A DNA stretch of 64,000 nt from Tritonibacter horizontis (GTDB lineage Bacteria > Pseudomonadota > Alphaproteobacteria > Rhodobacterales > Rhodobacteraceae). The position numbers were made by a program, and so were the translations under genes. This document shows positions 17,182 to 26,270 of the stretch, in pieces (the stretch's first letter is position 1; each line of letters starts with the position of its first letter). The stretch covers positions 17,366-81,365 of the forward strand of contig NZ_LPUY01000064.1 of NCBI RefSeq assembly GCF_001518015.1, given 5' to 3'. The notes beneath the pieces were generated by a model. That model saw nothing but the letters and a program-made list of their open reading frames with translations. It ran no database searches and was not told where the DNA came from.

Positions 17182-19251
17182 TCAACCGGGCTCCTCCGTG
17201 GCCACCGCCGCCCCGACCGGGTCTGGCGCAGCAATCCCCCCAAGGCCTGCACGGTCCTGCGGGCGATAGGGGCCGCGACTGATCAGATCATCGATTGGGG
17301 CAAATCCTGCCGGATCGTCCTGCGCTGACTGGTGCCACGAGGACAGGGCGATCGCCAACTGGCGAGAAACAATCGGCGCGGCAACGCTGGTGCCGGACAT
17401 GCGTACGACCGATCCCGCGCGCGCCCCCGCTGCCCGCCGACCTGGGTTTACCGCAGCGTCATCGGCGCAGGCATGTAAGGTCACGTTCGCGCCCTCAGCC
17501 AGCGGGCCACCCGGACCCGCGGCGGAGTAATTGGACAACGCCTGCCGATTTCCGACCGCCGCCGCCACTGTGACGATATCACGCCCACCGCAAAGCGCGT
17601 TCAGCGTTCCCGCCCGGCTGACCGCACAGCCCGCTGATTCCAGTTCGACCGACATATGACCGTCAGCCGCATAAGTCACATAGGCGCTGTCTTCGAGCCA
17701 GGACCGCTGACGGACCGGGTTGATCTGGTTGGGCACATCGTTTCGCAACACCCGCAGCTCAATGTCCCGCAGCTGCCTCTCTCCCGGGGCGAGAGAGACT
17801 TCGACGGTCCAGTCGCCACAGGGCGGCAGCGGACGATAGGGGTCTTTGGCGGCATTTGGTGGCAAGGCCACGGTAACAATTTCCACCCCATCGCCCGGTG
17901 CGGTGTCGCCCTCTGGTGCAAAATCGCGCTGGAACCCGTAGTAGATCCCGAATTGCGCCAACCCGTTGGCGCCATTGTTGTCGGTCTGTTCGACCAGCTG
18001 CAAGGCGCTGTCCAGTGCCATCGGCCCTTGTGGCAAGGCCGGAGGATAAAGCCCCGCCCCCGTTGGCGGGGTAACCTTGACCAGAAGGGACGCATGTGTC
18101 GGCTTTTGTGCCCGCCGCGCCACGGCAATTTCCAGATAGGTCGAGCCTCTGTTCTCCGGCGCAACCCGCAAGGTTGCCCGGTGCGGCGCACCGGGTGCAA
18201 TTTCAGCACGCGCCACGAGGCGGGATTGCAGCGTGTTCCCCGCAGGCAGCACCACCCTCATCGGCGCCCCATGGGTCTGGTGCCAATAGTCCATCGCCTG
18301 CTCGAGCGCCGCGGCAATCAGATGGCCGCCGTTTTTGCCAATCCCGCCAAGGCCGAAACTGAGGTTCAGCACCAAGGGAAACGCCTGTCCCGCCGTAGCC
18401 ATCATCGTTTCGGTCCGCCGCATGATATCCTGCACCCCGAGGATCATGGCCCCCGCCATGAAGGTGGCCCCGGTATCGCTGACCAGTGCCGTCGGCAGGT
18501 TGACCGCAAGGATCGGAAATTTCTCCGGATCGGTGTCGATGGCGTCGCCGCGCCCGGCCCCTGCCGCAAGATCGGCAACATGCGTCCCATGCAGACGGCG
18601 GTGACGAAACGGGCTGTGCCCGGCCTGTCCGATCACGGGCAAGGCCTGATAAAACCGGTCCTCGTCGAAATCCGCCCGGGCCAGCCGTTCTTCGATCTCC
18701 GTCCGCCCGAAAACATGGCCAAAAGGCACATCGGACGTCGTGCCCCGCAGACATTGTGCATCTTGCTGCCAGACCGAGGCAAACCGACTTCGCCGCCCCT
18801 GCCCCATGCGAAAGTTGGGATGTGCGAAGGCAATACCGTCGTCAATAACACCAATGACCGTGCTGTCCGACGGCACGGCAGGAAGCTCCAGCGGCGGCGT
18901 CGTTCCAAGCGGGGCACACCCGCATTGCGCCGCTTTCGGCAGGATCGGGGCAAACAGTGTCCGGTCGCGCAGCCCGTCCCGAACCCGCTCCAGCAGGGCG
19001 GCCAGAGGGTCGGCCTGATCCGGGATCGCGCCCCCGCGATGCAGCGCCTGCGCCTGTTCCGGCGACATCAGAATGGGACGGGCGGGCGCCGCTTCGTTGC
19101 TGTCCTCCAGGTCCAGCGCCAGCAGGCTCGCAGCCTCCCCCTGTCCCACGGCTTGAGCTTCGTCTTGCAAGGTATACCACCAATGCGCTGCCGGGTGGCG
19201 CGGCAGCGGGTTGGTTGGGCCTGCCGTTTCAGTACGCCAGTACAGGGGCAT
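17182..19251 (-). CDS. Subtilisin-like serine protease (S8 family)
   Basis: A 689-residue protease from the ATG at 19251 (MPLYWRTE), with GGAG 8 bp upstream. The triad is visible: D137 (VIGVIDDGIAFAHPNF), H221 (LHGTHVADLAAG) and S622 (RMSGTSVAAP). A long insert lies between the His and Ser blocks, roughly residues 400-580. There is no signal peptide, so secretion, if any, uses another route, or the protein acts inside. The start is 2 bp after the stop of the GHT-repeat PAP2 gene, so the two are translationally linked. The physiological substrate is unknown. Confidence 0.88.
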   Translation of the reverse strand: MPLYWRTETAGPTNPLPRHPAAHWWYTLQDEAQAVGQGEAASLLALDLEDSNEAAPARPILMSPEQAQALHRGGAIPDQADPLAALLERVRDGLRDRTLFAPILPKAAQCGCAPLGTTPPLELPAVPSDSTVIGVIDDGIAFAHPNFRMGQGRRSRFASVWQQDAQCLRGTTSDVPFGHVFGRTEIEERLARADFDEDRFYQALPVIGQAGHSPFRHRRLHGTHVADLAAGAGRGDAIDTDPEKFPILAVNLPTALVSDTGATFMAGAMILGVQDIMRRTETMMATAGQAFPLVLNLSFGLGGIGKNGGHLIAAALEQAMDYWHQTHGAPMRVVLPAGNTLQSRLVARAEIAPGAPHRATLRVAPENRGSTYLEIAVARRAQKPTHASLLVKVTPPTGAGLYPPALPQGPMALDSALQLVEQTDNNGANGLAQFGIYYGFQRDFAPEGDTAPGDGVEIVTVALPPNAAKDPYRPLPPCGDWTVEVSLAPGERQLRDIELRVLRNDVPNQINPVRQRSWLEDSAYVTYAADGHMSVELESAGCAVSRAGTLNALCGGRDIVTVAAAVGNRQALSNYSAAGPGGPLAEGANVTLHACADDAAVNPGRRAAGARAGSVVRMSGTSVAAPIVSRQLAIALSSWHQSAQDDPAGFAPIDDLISRGPYRPQDRAGLGGIAAPDPVGAAVATEEPG

Positions 19252-19253
19252 GC

Positions 19254-20525
19254 TCAGCTCTCCTGTTCCGGGGCACCGCGCCGCAGCTCCGCACGACAGG
19301 CAGACCAAAGCCAATTCAGCTGCGGGCTATAGCGCAGGGGCAGCTCGCCTGTGGTCACGGTCGTGACGGTCTGACCGTTGATCGCCCCGCCATCGCGGAG
19401 TGATGCCATTGTATCCACAGTGTAATCCGCCGCACCAAAGGCAGACATATCGGCATCCAACTTGCGCCAGGGCACCGGCGTTTCCGCGGCTGGATCCCCC
19501 GGCGCGGGGGCTTTTACCCGCGCAAGGACATATCGGGCAAGCGTATCGCCCAGCACCGCCCCTGCCGCACTGTCGACGGGGAAATGGACCCCCGCCACTG
19601 TCCGGCTGGCCGCGATGCGCACCGCGAGACGGTCACATTGAGTGTTGAACTGCTGCAGCCAGGCCGCCCGCTCTCCCTCAAGACCCTGGGAGAGTTCCTC
19701 TGCCAGCGCCTTGAACAGTGTTGCGAGAAAGATCGCCTCGGTCGCGTGACCGCTTGGCAGCGATCCATGTGCAGGCGTCTGGATCATTGGCTGGATCTGC
19801 GGCGACAGGCAGGAGGGCCGTGGACAGCCAAACCCATGTTTGATGCGGAATTGAACCATCGCGCAAAACCGCAGGGCCGCCTGAATAAACGCCAGCGTGG
19901 CCTTGTTCCGAGCCGGGTGAATATGCGCCAGAGCGGCAAAAAAGGACGTCAGATCCGTAAGCTGAACATCAATTTCTTCCATGCGATCGGCACGCAGATC
20001 CGCGTAGTGGTGGAGGTAGTCCAGTTGCTGCGCAAAGACATCTGGGCCCGGCGCCGCCAGCCGCATCAGTTCGACCAATGGTCCTGGGTGCAGGGCGTCC
20101 GAGTGGCACAGATATGCCACCCCTCGCAGCGGGCCATCCTCGGGAACGACCTGTTCGAAATCAATGAACAACGGAGCCATCAGTTCATAGTCGATTACCG
20201 CCGTCTGCGGCGGACCGGAAAGATGGCCAAGATCGGGGCTGTCGATCACGCTGCGGGCCGTGACCTCTGGCGGTTGCCAGCTGCCGGTGATCCCTTCGCG
20301 GGCCAGCATCAGGGCCGTCATCATCGCCGCGCTATGACCCGATCCGGAAAACGAGGCGCCTGTATGGCCTGTGTGCCCAGTATGACCCGTGTGTCCGGTA
20401 TGACCCGTGTGTCCGGTGTGACCTGTGTGCCCAGTATGGCCCGTGTGTCCGGTGTGACCTGTGTGGCCCGTATGCCCAGTATGACCCGTGTGTCCGGTAT
20501 GACCCGTGTGCCCAAATCTCGCCAT
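19254..20525 (-). CDS. PAP2/vanadium-haloperoxidase-type protein with N-terminal (Gly-His-Thr)17 tract
   Basis: A 423-residue protein. The ATG at 20525 gives MARF and then 17 uninterrupted Gly-His-Thr triplets (residues 5-55). The enzymatic part has the full PAP2/vanadium-haloperoxidase signature: K229-x6-R236P237, PSGH at 257-260 and SR-x5-H314-x3-D318. The PSGHAT wording and lack of membrane helices resemble soluble vanadium haloperoxidases more than membrane lipid phosphatases, but both activities remain possible. The upstream AAGGA sets the start. The gene is followed 2 bp later by the subtilase. The glycine-every-third pattern is collagen-like, and the histidines could bind metal. Confidence 0.85.
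   Translation of the reverse strand: MARFGHTGHTGHTGHTGHTGHTGHTGHTGHTGHTGHTGHTGHTGHTGHTGHTGHTGASFSGSGHSAAMMTALMLAREGITGSWQPPEVTARSVIDSPDLGHLSGPPQTAVIDYELMAPLFIDFEQVVPEDGPLRGVAYLCHSDALHPGPLVELMRLAAPGPDVFAQQLDYLHHYADLRADRMEEIDVQLTDLTSFFAALAHIHPARNKATLAFIQAALRFCAMVQFRIKHGFGCPRPSCLSPQIQPMIQTPAHGSLPSGHATEAIFLATLFKALAEELSQGLEGERAAWLQQFNTQCDRLAVRIAASRTVAGVHFPVDSAAGAVLGDTLARYVLARVKAPAPGDPAAETPVPWRKLDADMSAFGAADYTVDTMASLRDGGAINGQTVTTVTTGELPLRYSPQLNWLWSACRAELRRGAPEQES
20361..20513 (-). repeat. 17-unit 9-bp coding tandem repeat (Gly-His-Thr)
   Basis: 153 bp read as 17 in-frame units of GGN-CAY-ACN on the minus strand. Synonymous third positions vary between units, and a higher-order 18-bp pattern is visible (units ending TCC and ACC alternate). 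This suggests selection on the peptide and growth by unit duplication. It is a protein-coding minisatellite, not a CRISPR. Confidence 0.95.
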
Positions 20526-20648
20526 TGTCCCCAGTCCTTTGAGTTTGAAATTCTGCCATGCATCGAAAATGGTTTCGCCGAGGAGCAAACCAGCGAGACC
20601 TCAACAGCCTTCGTGAAAAATTCGTGAAATCCGACAGTTGCAGGTCGG

Positions 20649-22229
20649 TCAGGCAAGGCCGGCGCGGCGCAGATTGCCTGAAGGATACTCCGGCTCCGCA
20701 AGGTCCTTGATCTCGAACCCCGGTTCCAGATCGCGGATCTTTTCAACCAGCTGCTCCATCGCATCGCCATCACCACGCTGATGTTCCAGCGCCGCAAGAT
20801 AGCGCAGCGGTGGGCGAAAACTTGGGACCAACGAATGCGCCATGCGGCTGTGGACCCGGGCCTCTTCAAAATTCCCGGCAAGCGCGGCCGATACACCCGC
20901 CTGCATTTCCCACCAATGCCGAGAGCGCGAGAAACGCCCGATCTGCAGGGCCCGGCGCGAAAACCCGACCGAGGCCTCGATCTGGCCCGCCGCGATTTCG
21001 GCATTCGCCCGCGACGCCCAGGCCAAGGGATTGGCCGGGTTCAGCGCCGTGGCATCGCGCGCCAGCTCGCCGGCGGCCAGAAAATCCTGGCCCGTCAACA
21101 GGAACACATGCGACGCGGCCGCCTTGAGCGCGGCATTCTCCGGCTCTTCCTGCAAGGCGCGCCGCGCGAGGTTCGCGGCCAGATCCGCCTGATAGCCGGG
21201 ATCCAGATCAGTGTTCTCGACAATCAGGTTTGCCTGAATGAACGCCCGCCAGGCCAGAAACACGCCTTTTGGCACAAGCTCATAAGCGGCCTGCAAATCT
21301 GCATTCGCCTGTTCCAGATCCGGCTGATCCATGCTGAATATATTTCGCAACGCCCGAAACCCAAGGAGGCTGGCGTTGATCCGGGACTTGCGGCTTTCAC
21401 TCAGTGTCAGCGCGTCAACTGCCGCCTCCTGAGCGCGATAGGCGAGTTGCAGCAGCTCCTCGGTGTCGCAGCCCAAAAGCAGCTCCTGCTTTCCACGCCA
21501 ATGTGCCGACCAGTTGTGCTGCCCTGCGCCGCTGCCCGGCATCACCACCCGCAACAGCGTTTCTTGCCCTGCCTCGAGGATCTGCGATTTGATCAGCGTG
21601 TGGCTGGCGGCATCGGCGTCCGTTGGTGCGGTTCGTATGTCCAATGGCGCCAGATCCGACAGGCCTTTCTCGATCCGGTTCTGGAACACCTCGCTCGCAA
21701 CAGAAAGCGCCAGTTCGTCAGAGGAGATCCGATTGAAAAAAACGATCGGTTCCCCGGTTCCGGTCGACGTTGCGCGTCCCGCAACATCGTCACGATTTGG
21801 GGCGGCAAGGATCCGATCCGGCGGGTCGCGCTGTTCGGTCAGCCAGCTGTCAAAGGGCGCCGGGAGCTCCAGCCCCTCGAGAAAATCCCCTGCACAAGCA
21901 TCCTTCGGCGGACATGCGGCATTGCTTGTCACAAGGGCGCCGTTCAGGCTCAGCATGCCATGTTCAGACAAGACCACATCCGGGTGATCAAAGGCTTTGC
22001 GGATCAGACGCAGCTCCTGGCGCAGACTAGCAGAGGCCTGCGTTTTCCCGCGCCCCTGCCAGAGCAGGTTCTGCAGCCAATCCCGCGTGCGCTGCCCCTT
22101 GCGCCCGGTGGCAAGCGCCGCGATCAGCGCCTTTCCGCGTTTGCTTGGAACATGCACGACTGTGCCATCCGACGCCGTGACTTCGAACGGGCCGTACAAA
22201 TTGACGTGAAATGTATGTGTCTCCGTCAC
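20649..22229 (-). CDS. SARP-type transcriptional regulator with TPR-like C-terminal half
   Basis: A 526-residue protein. Residues about 8-95 form an OmpR-like winged helix in SARP arrangement (GPFEVTASDG, then LIAALATGRKGQRTRDWLQ and ASLRQELRLIRKAF). The C-terminal half holds tandem helical TPR-like repeats (for example ALNPANPLAWASRANAEIAAG). No AAA/NACHT domain separates them. SARP proteins bind direct repeats and activate neighbouring gene sets. The start is a GTG at 22229 without a strong ribosome site. It lies 123 bp upstream of the PAP2 gene on the same strand and is the likely activator of that operon. Confidence 0.82.
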   Translation of the reverse strand: MTETHTFHVNLYGPFEVTASDGTVVHVPSKRGKALIAALATGRKGQRTRDWLQNLLWQGRGKTQASASLRQELRLIRKAFDHPDVVLSEHGMLSLNGALVTSNAACPPKDACAGDFLEGLELPAPFDSWLTEQRDPPDRILAAPNRDDVAGRATSTGTGEPIVFFNRISSDELALSVASEVFQNRIEKGLSDLAPLDIRTAPTDADAASHTLIKSQILEAGQETLLRVVMPGSGAGQHNWSAHWRGKQELLLGCDTEELLQLAYRAQEAAVDALTLSESRKSRINASLLGFRALRNIFSMDQPDLEQANADLQAAYELVPKGVFLAWRAFIQANLIVENTDLDPGYQADLAANLARRALQEEPENAALKAAASHVFLLTGQDFLAAGELARDATALNPANPLAWASRANAEIAAGQIEASVGFSRRALQIGRFSRSRHWWEMQAGVSAALAGNFEEARVHSRMAHSLVPSFRPPLRYLAALEHQRGDGDAMEQLVEKIRDLEPGFEIKDLAEPEYPSGNLRRAGLA

Positions 22230-22357
22230 CCGTTTCGCTCGCAGTCCATCCCAGATCCCGTGGCGAGTATCAGGAGATCAGCGCCCGTCTGTCAATGCAT
22301 CATAAAATTTGAATGACGCCGTGATGCAGAGACCACGGCGATCGCCGGAACCGGAAT

Positions 22358-23005
22358 TTACCCGGATTTGCGCAGGATCCATCTGTCGCTGGACCAGATA
22401 TTCTGATGGCGGATGTCGCCTGGCAACAGGGTGACAAAGCGGTGTCGCCCGCCCCCCGCGTCGATCCAGCACAAATCGACAGGGGCGTCGCTGGTGTTCT
22501 GCACCGTGAGCGTTCTGGGGGTCGCACCTGGGCGGATGGGCGGTGCCACCGGCATCGACGCGTCCTCAAGCCGCGCCTTGGCCCGCGCCTCGGGTTTCGC
22601 CGCAGCCAGGGGCGGCATTCGAGGCTCCGTCCCGTCCCCGGCAAGGAGCGCAGCGTCGGTTTGGTTCGGCTCAGCTGGCCTGATCTGTTCTGCAGCCGAC
22701 GGATCGGGATCAGCCCCATCGGTTTCACCATAGCGCCGTCCGTCGACCGCGATGAGAGAGGTGAAAAAAGCAAGCTGCGTCAAGGCGCCGAAACAGGCCT
22801 GTCGCCCCTGTGCGCCATCTTCGCCAACCAGAAACCATCGCGCCCCGTTCCAGATGGACAGGGTGCAGGTGCGTGGGTTTATGCTGATCTCAAATTTAGC
22901 GGGCAACTGGCTGAAATCCAGCACATGCCCCGCGCAATCCTCGACAATCGAAGACCAGAACGTCGCATCGTCATAGGTGGTGTCTGTTACGACATAGGTG
23001 GCCAT
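22358..23005 (-). CDS. VHL-beta-domain protein with RTX-type N-terminal module
   Basis: 215 residues from the ATG at 23005 (MATYVVTDTTYDD). The last 50 residues resemble the beta domain of the von Hippel-Lindau protein: LTVQNTSDAPVDLCWIDAGG, then VTLLPGDIRHQNIW and a terminal DRWILR. VHL beta domains use this surface to bind hydroxyproline peptides in eukaryotes; in bacteria they occur in secreted or uncharacterised proteins. The N-terminal part (HVLDFSQLPAKFEISINP) is like the start of many roseobacter RTX proteins, from memory and not checked. The middle is a disordered Pro/Ala-rich linker. It is co-directional with, and 128 bp upstream of, the SARP gene. Function unknown. Confidence 0.65.
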   Translation of the reverse strand: MATYVVTDTTYDDATFWSSIVEDCAGHVLDFSQLPAKFEISINPRTCTLSIWNGARWFLVGEDGAQGRQACFGALTQLAFFTSLIAVDGRRYGETDGADPDPSAAEQIRPAEPNQTDAALLAGDGTEPRMPPLAAAKPEARAKARLEDASMPVAPPIRPGATPRTLTVQNTSDAPVDLCWIDAGGGRHRFVTLLPGDIRHQNIWSSDRWILRKSG

Positions 23006-23157
23006 GTTCCGCTCTGACGTGCCTCTGGGGGATGCGCCCGGACCATCCGGGCAGCAAGTGCCCGGACAGTGCCACAAGAGATGTTAACAGCCCGGAAAAG
23101 TAGCGTTAAATCAGTCGCGAAAGCGAAGGCCAGCCCGCGCCCGCGACCTGAGATGTG

Positions 23158-23200
23158 AAAAAACATGACCCGCCCGAACCAATGCACGGTTCGAACGGGC
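23158..23200 (-). terminator. Rho-independent terminator of the doe operon
   Basis: A 12-bp stem (CCCGTTCGAACC with GGTTCGGGCGGG, two G-U pairs, 23169-23200) is followed on the minus strand by TCATGTTTTTT. It lies about 30 bp after the aminotransferase stop. Confidence 0.85.
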
Positions 23201-23231
23201 CACTTGCAGGTCGCGTTGCGGCAGGACGCGC

Positions 23232-24605
23232 TTAGCCCAGGACCGCCTTGACCGCCCGCAGCGTGCCGGCCACCACCTGATCCGCCTCTTCGCGGCTCAG
23301 GCAGAACGGCGGAGCAAAGCCCAGAATATCCCCCTGCGGCATGGCACGGGCAATGATCTTGTCCTGTTCCAACAATTTGGCCGAGACCTGCGGCCCGATC
23401 TTGTCGGCCGCGTCAAAAAAGGTCCGGCTGTCACGATCTTTTACGAATTCGACCGCACAGAGCATACCATCGCCGCGAATGTCACCGACATGCGGATGGT
23501 CGCCCAGCGCCTCGGCCATTGTTTTATTGAGGTAGGCGCCAACCTCACCGGCGTTGCTGACGAGGTTCAGTTCCTCCAGCAGCTTCAGGTTGGCGACACC
23601 CGCCGCCGCGCCAATGGGGTGCGCAGAATAAGTCCAGCCGTGGCCGATGGGACCGTTCTCATCAGTGCCCTGTTCCAGAACGCGCCAGACCTTGTCGCCA
23701 ATAATAGAGCCGGAAAGCGGCGCATAGGCAGAGGTGAGACCCTTGGCGATGGTGATGATATCCGGCTCGATCCCGTAGTGGTCGGAGCCAAACATCGTGC
23801 CCAGACGGCCAAACCCGGTGACAACCTCATCCGCGACCAGCAGAATATCATGCTTTTTCAGCACCGCCTGAATGGCGGCCCAATAGCCAGCGGGCGGCGG
23901 GACAATGCCGCCGGTGCCGAGGATCGGCTCGCCGATGAAGGCCGCAATGGTGTCCGCGCCTTCCCGCTCGATCAGCGCCTCCAGTTCGGCGGCGCAATGG
24001 GCGACGAACTGCTCTTCCGTCTGGTTCAGATCCTCGCGGCGATAGTAATAGGGCGCTTCGGTGTGAATGACCTGCTCGACCGGCAGATCGAACTTCTTGT
24101 GAAACAACTCCAACCCGGTCAGCGATCCCGTCACCAGACCCGAGCCGTGATAGCCCCGCCAGCGCGAGATGATCTTTTTCTTCTGCGGGCGGCCCAGGAT
24201 GTTGTTGTAATACCAGATCAGCTTGACGTTGGTTTCATTCGCGTCCGACCCGCCGAGGCCGAAATAGACCTTCGACATGGTCTTGGGCGCGCGGTCCAGG
24301 ATCATTTTGGCCAGCGTGATGGATGCCTCGGTGCCATGGCCCACATAAGAGTGATAATAGGCCAGTTCGCGGGCCTGATCGGCGATCGCTTCGGCGATTT
24401 CCTGTCGGCCATAGCCAACGTTGACACAGTAAAGCCCGGCAAAGGCATCCAGAAGTTTGTTGCCGTCGCGGTCTTCGATGAAAACACCAGAGGCGGTCTT
24501 GATCACCCGGCTTGGGCTTTCGCCACGGGCGTGCTGCGCCAGATGGGTCGAGGGGTGAAAGAAGGTATCGCGATCCCATTGGTCCAGTTGATCGTTCTTC
24601 AGCAT
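23232..24605 (-). CDS. doeD: Class III aminotransferase, probable L-2,4-diaminobutyrate transaminase DoeD/Atf
   Basis: A 457-residue omega-amino-acid aminotransferase. The cofactor site shows FGLGGSDANETNVKL, the PLP-aspartate motif LLVADEVVTGFGRLG and the lysine in TIAKGLTSAYAP near residue 290. Next to DoeB, DoeX and an aldehyde dehydrogenase, it most likely converts 2,4-diaminobutyrate to aspartate semialdehyde in ectoine catabolism, as Atf does in Ruegeria (family knowledge). By sequence alone other omega-amino donors such as taurine or beta-alanine cannot be excluded. It is the last gene of the operon. Confidence 0.82.
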   Translation of the reverse strand: MLKNDQLDQWDRDTFFHPSTHLAQHARGESPSRVIKTASGVFIEDRDGNKLLDAFAGLYCVNVGYGRQEIAEAIADQARELAYYHSYVGHGTEASITLAKMILDRAPKTMSKVYFGLGGSDANETNVKLIWYYNNILGRPQKKKIISRWRGYHGSGLVTGSLTGLELFHKKFDLPVEQVIHTEAPYYYRREDLNQTEEQFVAHCAAELEALIEREGADTIAAFIGEPILGTGGIVPPPAGYWAAIQAVLKKHDILLVADEVVTGFGRLGTMFGSDHYGIEPDIITIAKGLTSAYAPLSGSIIGDKVWRVLEQGTDENGPIGHGWTYSAHPIGAAAGVANLKLLEELNLVSNAGEVGAYLNKTMAEALGDHPHVGDIRGDGMLCAVEFVKDRDSRTFFDAADKIGPQVSAKLLEQDKIIARAMPQGDILGFAPPFCLSREEADQVVAGTLRAVKAVLG

Positions 24606-24711
24606 GTCATGTCCTTACTTGGTATTCTGTCCAGCGCGGCCAAACGGCGGCGCGGCGAGCGTGATTTTGATGTCAGGGCGCTTTGGTCGGCCTGCCCGGG
24701 TCCCCGGTACC

Positions 24712-26187
24712 TTATCCCCAGTCGCGGCAGACATATTTGACGTCCGTGAATTCTTCCATGCCGAGACGCGCGCCTTCGCGCCCCAGCCCGGATTGCTTGG
24801 TGCCGCCAAAGGGGATCGGCGCGCCGGTGACTTTGGTGCGGTTCACCGCCACCATACCGAATTGCAACGCACGGCTAAGTCGATAGATCCGGCGCGGATC
24901 ATGGCTGTGCACATAGGCGACCAGACCGTATTCGCTGTCATTGGCCCGTTCGATCACCTCGTCCTCGCTGTCAAACGGCACAATCGCGGCCACGGGCCCA
25001 AAGGTTTCTTCGGCAAGGATCAGGGCCCCGGCCGGCACATCCGTCAGAACGGTCGGCTGATAAAACAGGGGTCCCAGCGCATGCCGCTCGCCGCCGCAGG
25101 CCAGCGTTGCGCCCTTGGCCAGTGCATCGGCGACGTGTTCTTCTTGTTTCAACACAGCCTTTTCGTTCATCAGCGGGCCAATATCCGGGTCGTCCATCCC
25201 TTTGCCGATCGTCAGCGCCTTTGTCGCCTCAACGAACCGATCACAAAAGACCTGATAGATTTCGCGTTCGACAAAAATCCGGTTGGCGCCAAGGCAATCC
25301 TGACCGGAGGTGGCGAATTTTGCCTTGATTGTTTCCACCACGGCGCGGTCGAGGTCGCAATCCTTGAACACGATCACTGGCGCATGTCCGCCCAGTTCCA
25401 TCACCAGCCGTTTGACCGTATCGGCAGATTGCCGATAGAGCAATTTTCCGATTTCGGTGGAGCCGGTGAAGGACAGCGCCCGCACCCGTGCATCCCGTGT
25501 CCAGGGCTCGACCACGGTGGGCGCATGGCCGGTGACCACGTTGAACACGCCCTTGGGGATGCCGGCGCGTTCCGCCAACTCCGCCAAGGCCAGCGCGCTG
25601 AACGGGGTTTCGCCGGAAGGATGTGCCACCACGGTGCAGCCCGCCGCCAGCGCCGCCGCCGCCTTGCGGGTCAGCATGGCCGCAGGAAAATTCCACGGGG
25701 TGATCAGCGCGGCGACGCCGACAGGTTCGCGCCACAGCTCCACCTCGGCATCCGGCAGATGGCTGGTGACGCCTTCGATGTTCGGCCGTTTGGCCTCCTC
25801 GGCATAAAATTCGACAAAGGCCGCGCCATAGTCGATTTCGCCGCGCGCCTCTGACAGGGGTTTGCCTTGTTCCAGCACCATCAGCCGGGCGAGATCTTCC
25901 TTGTGTTCGATCATCAGATCGAACCACCGGCGCAGGATGCGGCTGCGCTCTTGCGGCAAAATACCGGCCCAATCGGCAAATGCGGCCTGGGCTGCATCAA
26001 CAGCGGCGGTGGAATCCTCGGCCGTCATGGCTGTGACATCGCCGATGACATCCCCCGTCGCGGGGTCCGTTACCGAGATGACCTTGCCCGTGGAGGATGC
26101 GCACCATTTTCCATTCACGTAGGAAAAGGACCGCACCAGCGATTTATCACGGATCTCCGCGCGGGCGGAAAGAGCAGATACCGACAT
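24712..26187 (-). CDS. doeC: NAD(P)-dependent semialdehyde dehydrogenase, DoeC/Ssd type
   Basis: A 491-residue aldehyde dehydrogenase from the ATG at 26187, which has a consensus AAAGGAGG 7 bp upstream. The Rossmann segment, the general-base glutamate in MELGGHAPVIV and the catalytic cysteine in GQDCLGANR are present. It resembles succinate-semialdehyde dehydrogenases. In this context it most likely oxidises aspartate semialdehyde to aspartate, closing the ectoine degradation route. The 26274 in-frame start has no ribosome site. Confidence 0.85.
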   Translation of the reverse strand: MSVSALSARAEIRDKSLVRSFSYVNGKWCASSTGKVISVTDPATGDVIGDVTAMTAEDSTAAVDAAQAAFADWAGILPQERSRILRRWFDLMIEHKEDLARLMVLEQGKPLSEARGEIDYGAAFVEFYAEEAKRPNIEGVTSHLPDAEVELWREPVGVAALITPWNFPAAMLTRKAAAALAAGCTVVAHPSGETPFSALALAELAERAGIPKGVFNVVTGHAPTVVEPWTRDARVRALSFTGSTEIGKLLYRQSADTVKRLVMELGGHAPVIVFKDCDLDRAVVETIKAKFATSGQDCLGANRIFVEREIYQVFCDRFVEATKALTIGKGMDDPDIGPLMNEKAVLKQEEHVADALAKGATLACGGERHALGPLFYQPTVLTDVPAGALILAEETFGPVAAIVPFDSEDEVIERANDSEYGLVAYVHSHDPRRIYRLSRALQFGMVAVNRTKVTGAPIPFGGTKQSGLGREGARLGMEEFTDVKYVCRDWG

Positions 26188-26270
26188 GTCGAAGCCTCCT
26201 TTGAACATGCCGCGAGTCTGCACCTGTGAAACAGAAGATGTGACTGAACATCCCCGTCCCGGCAGAGGAT

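Noticed and set aside
17034..17252. Possible transposase remnant on the minus strand beside the subtilase gene
   Set aside because: The 72-codon frame has no recognisable transposase motif and no inverted ends.
17656..19332. Plus-strand open frame of 558 codons across the subtilase gene
   Set aside because: Antisense shadow; the catalytic triad of the subtilase is intact on the minus strand.
20361..20513. Short regular repeats resembling a CRISPR array
   Set aside because: The units are 9 bp, contiguous, without spacers, and encode an in-frame Gly-His-Thr tract.
20781..22316. Plus-strand open frame of 511 codons across the SARP gene
   Set aside because: Antisense shadow with arginine/proline-rich composition and no domain.
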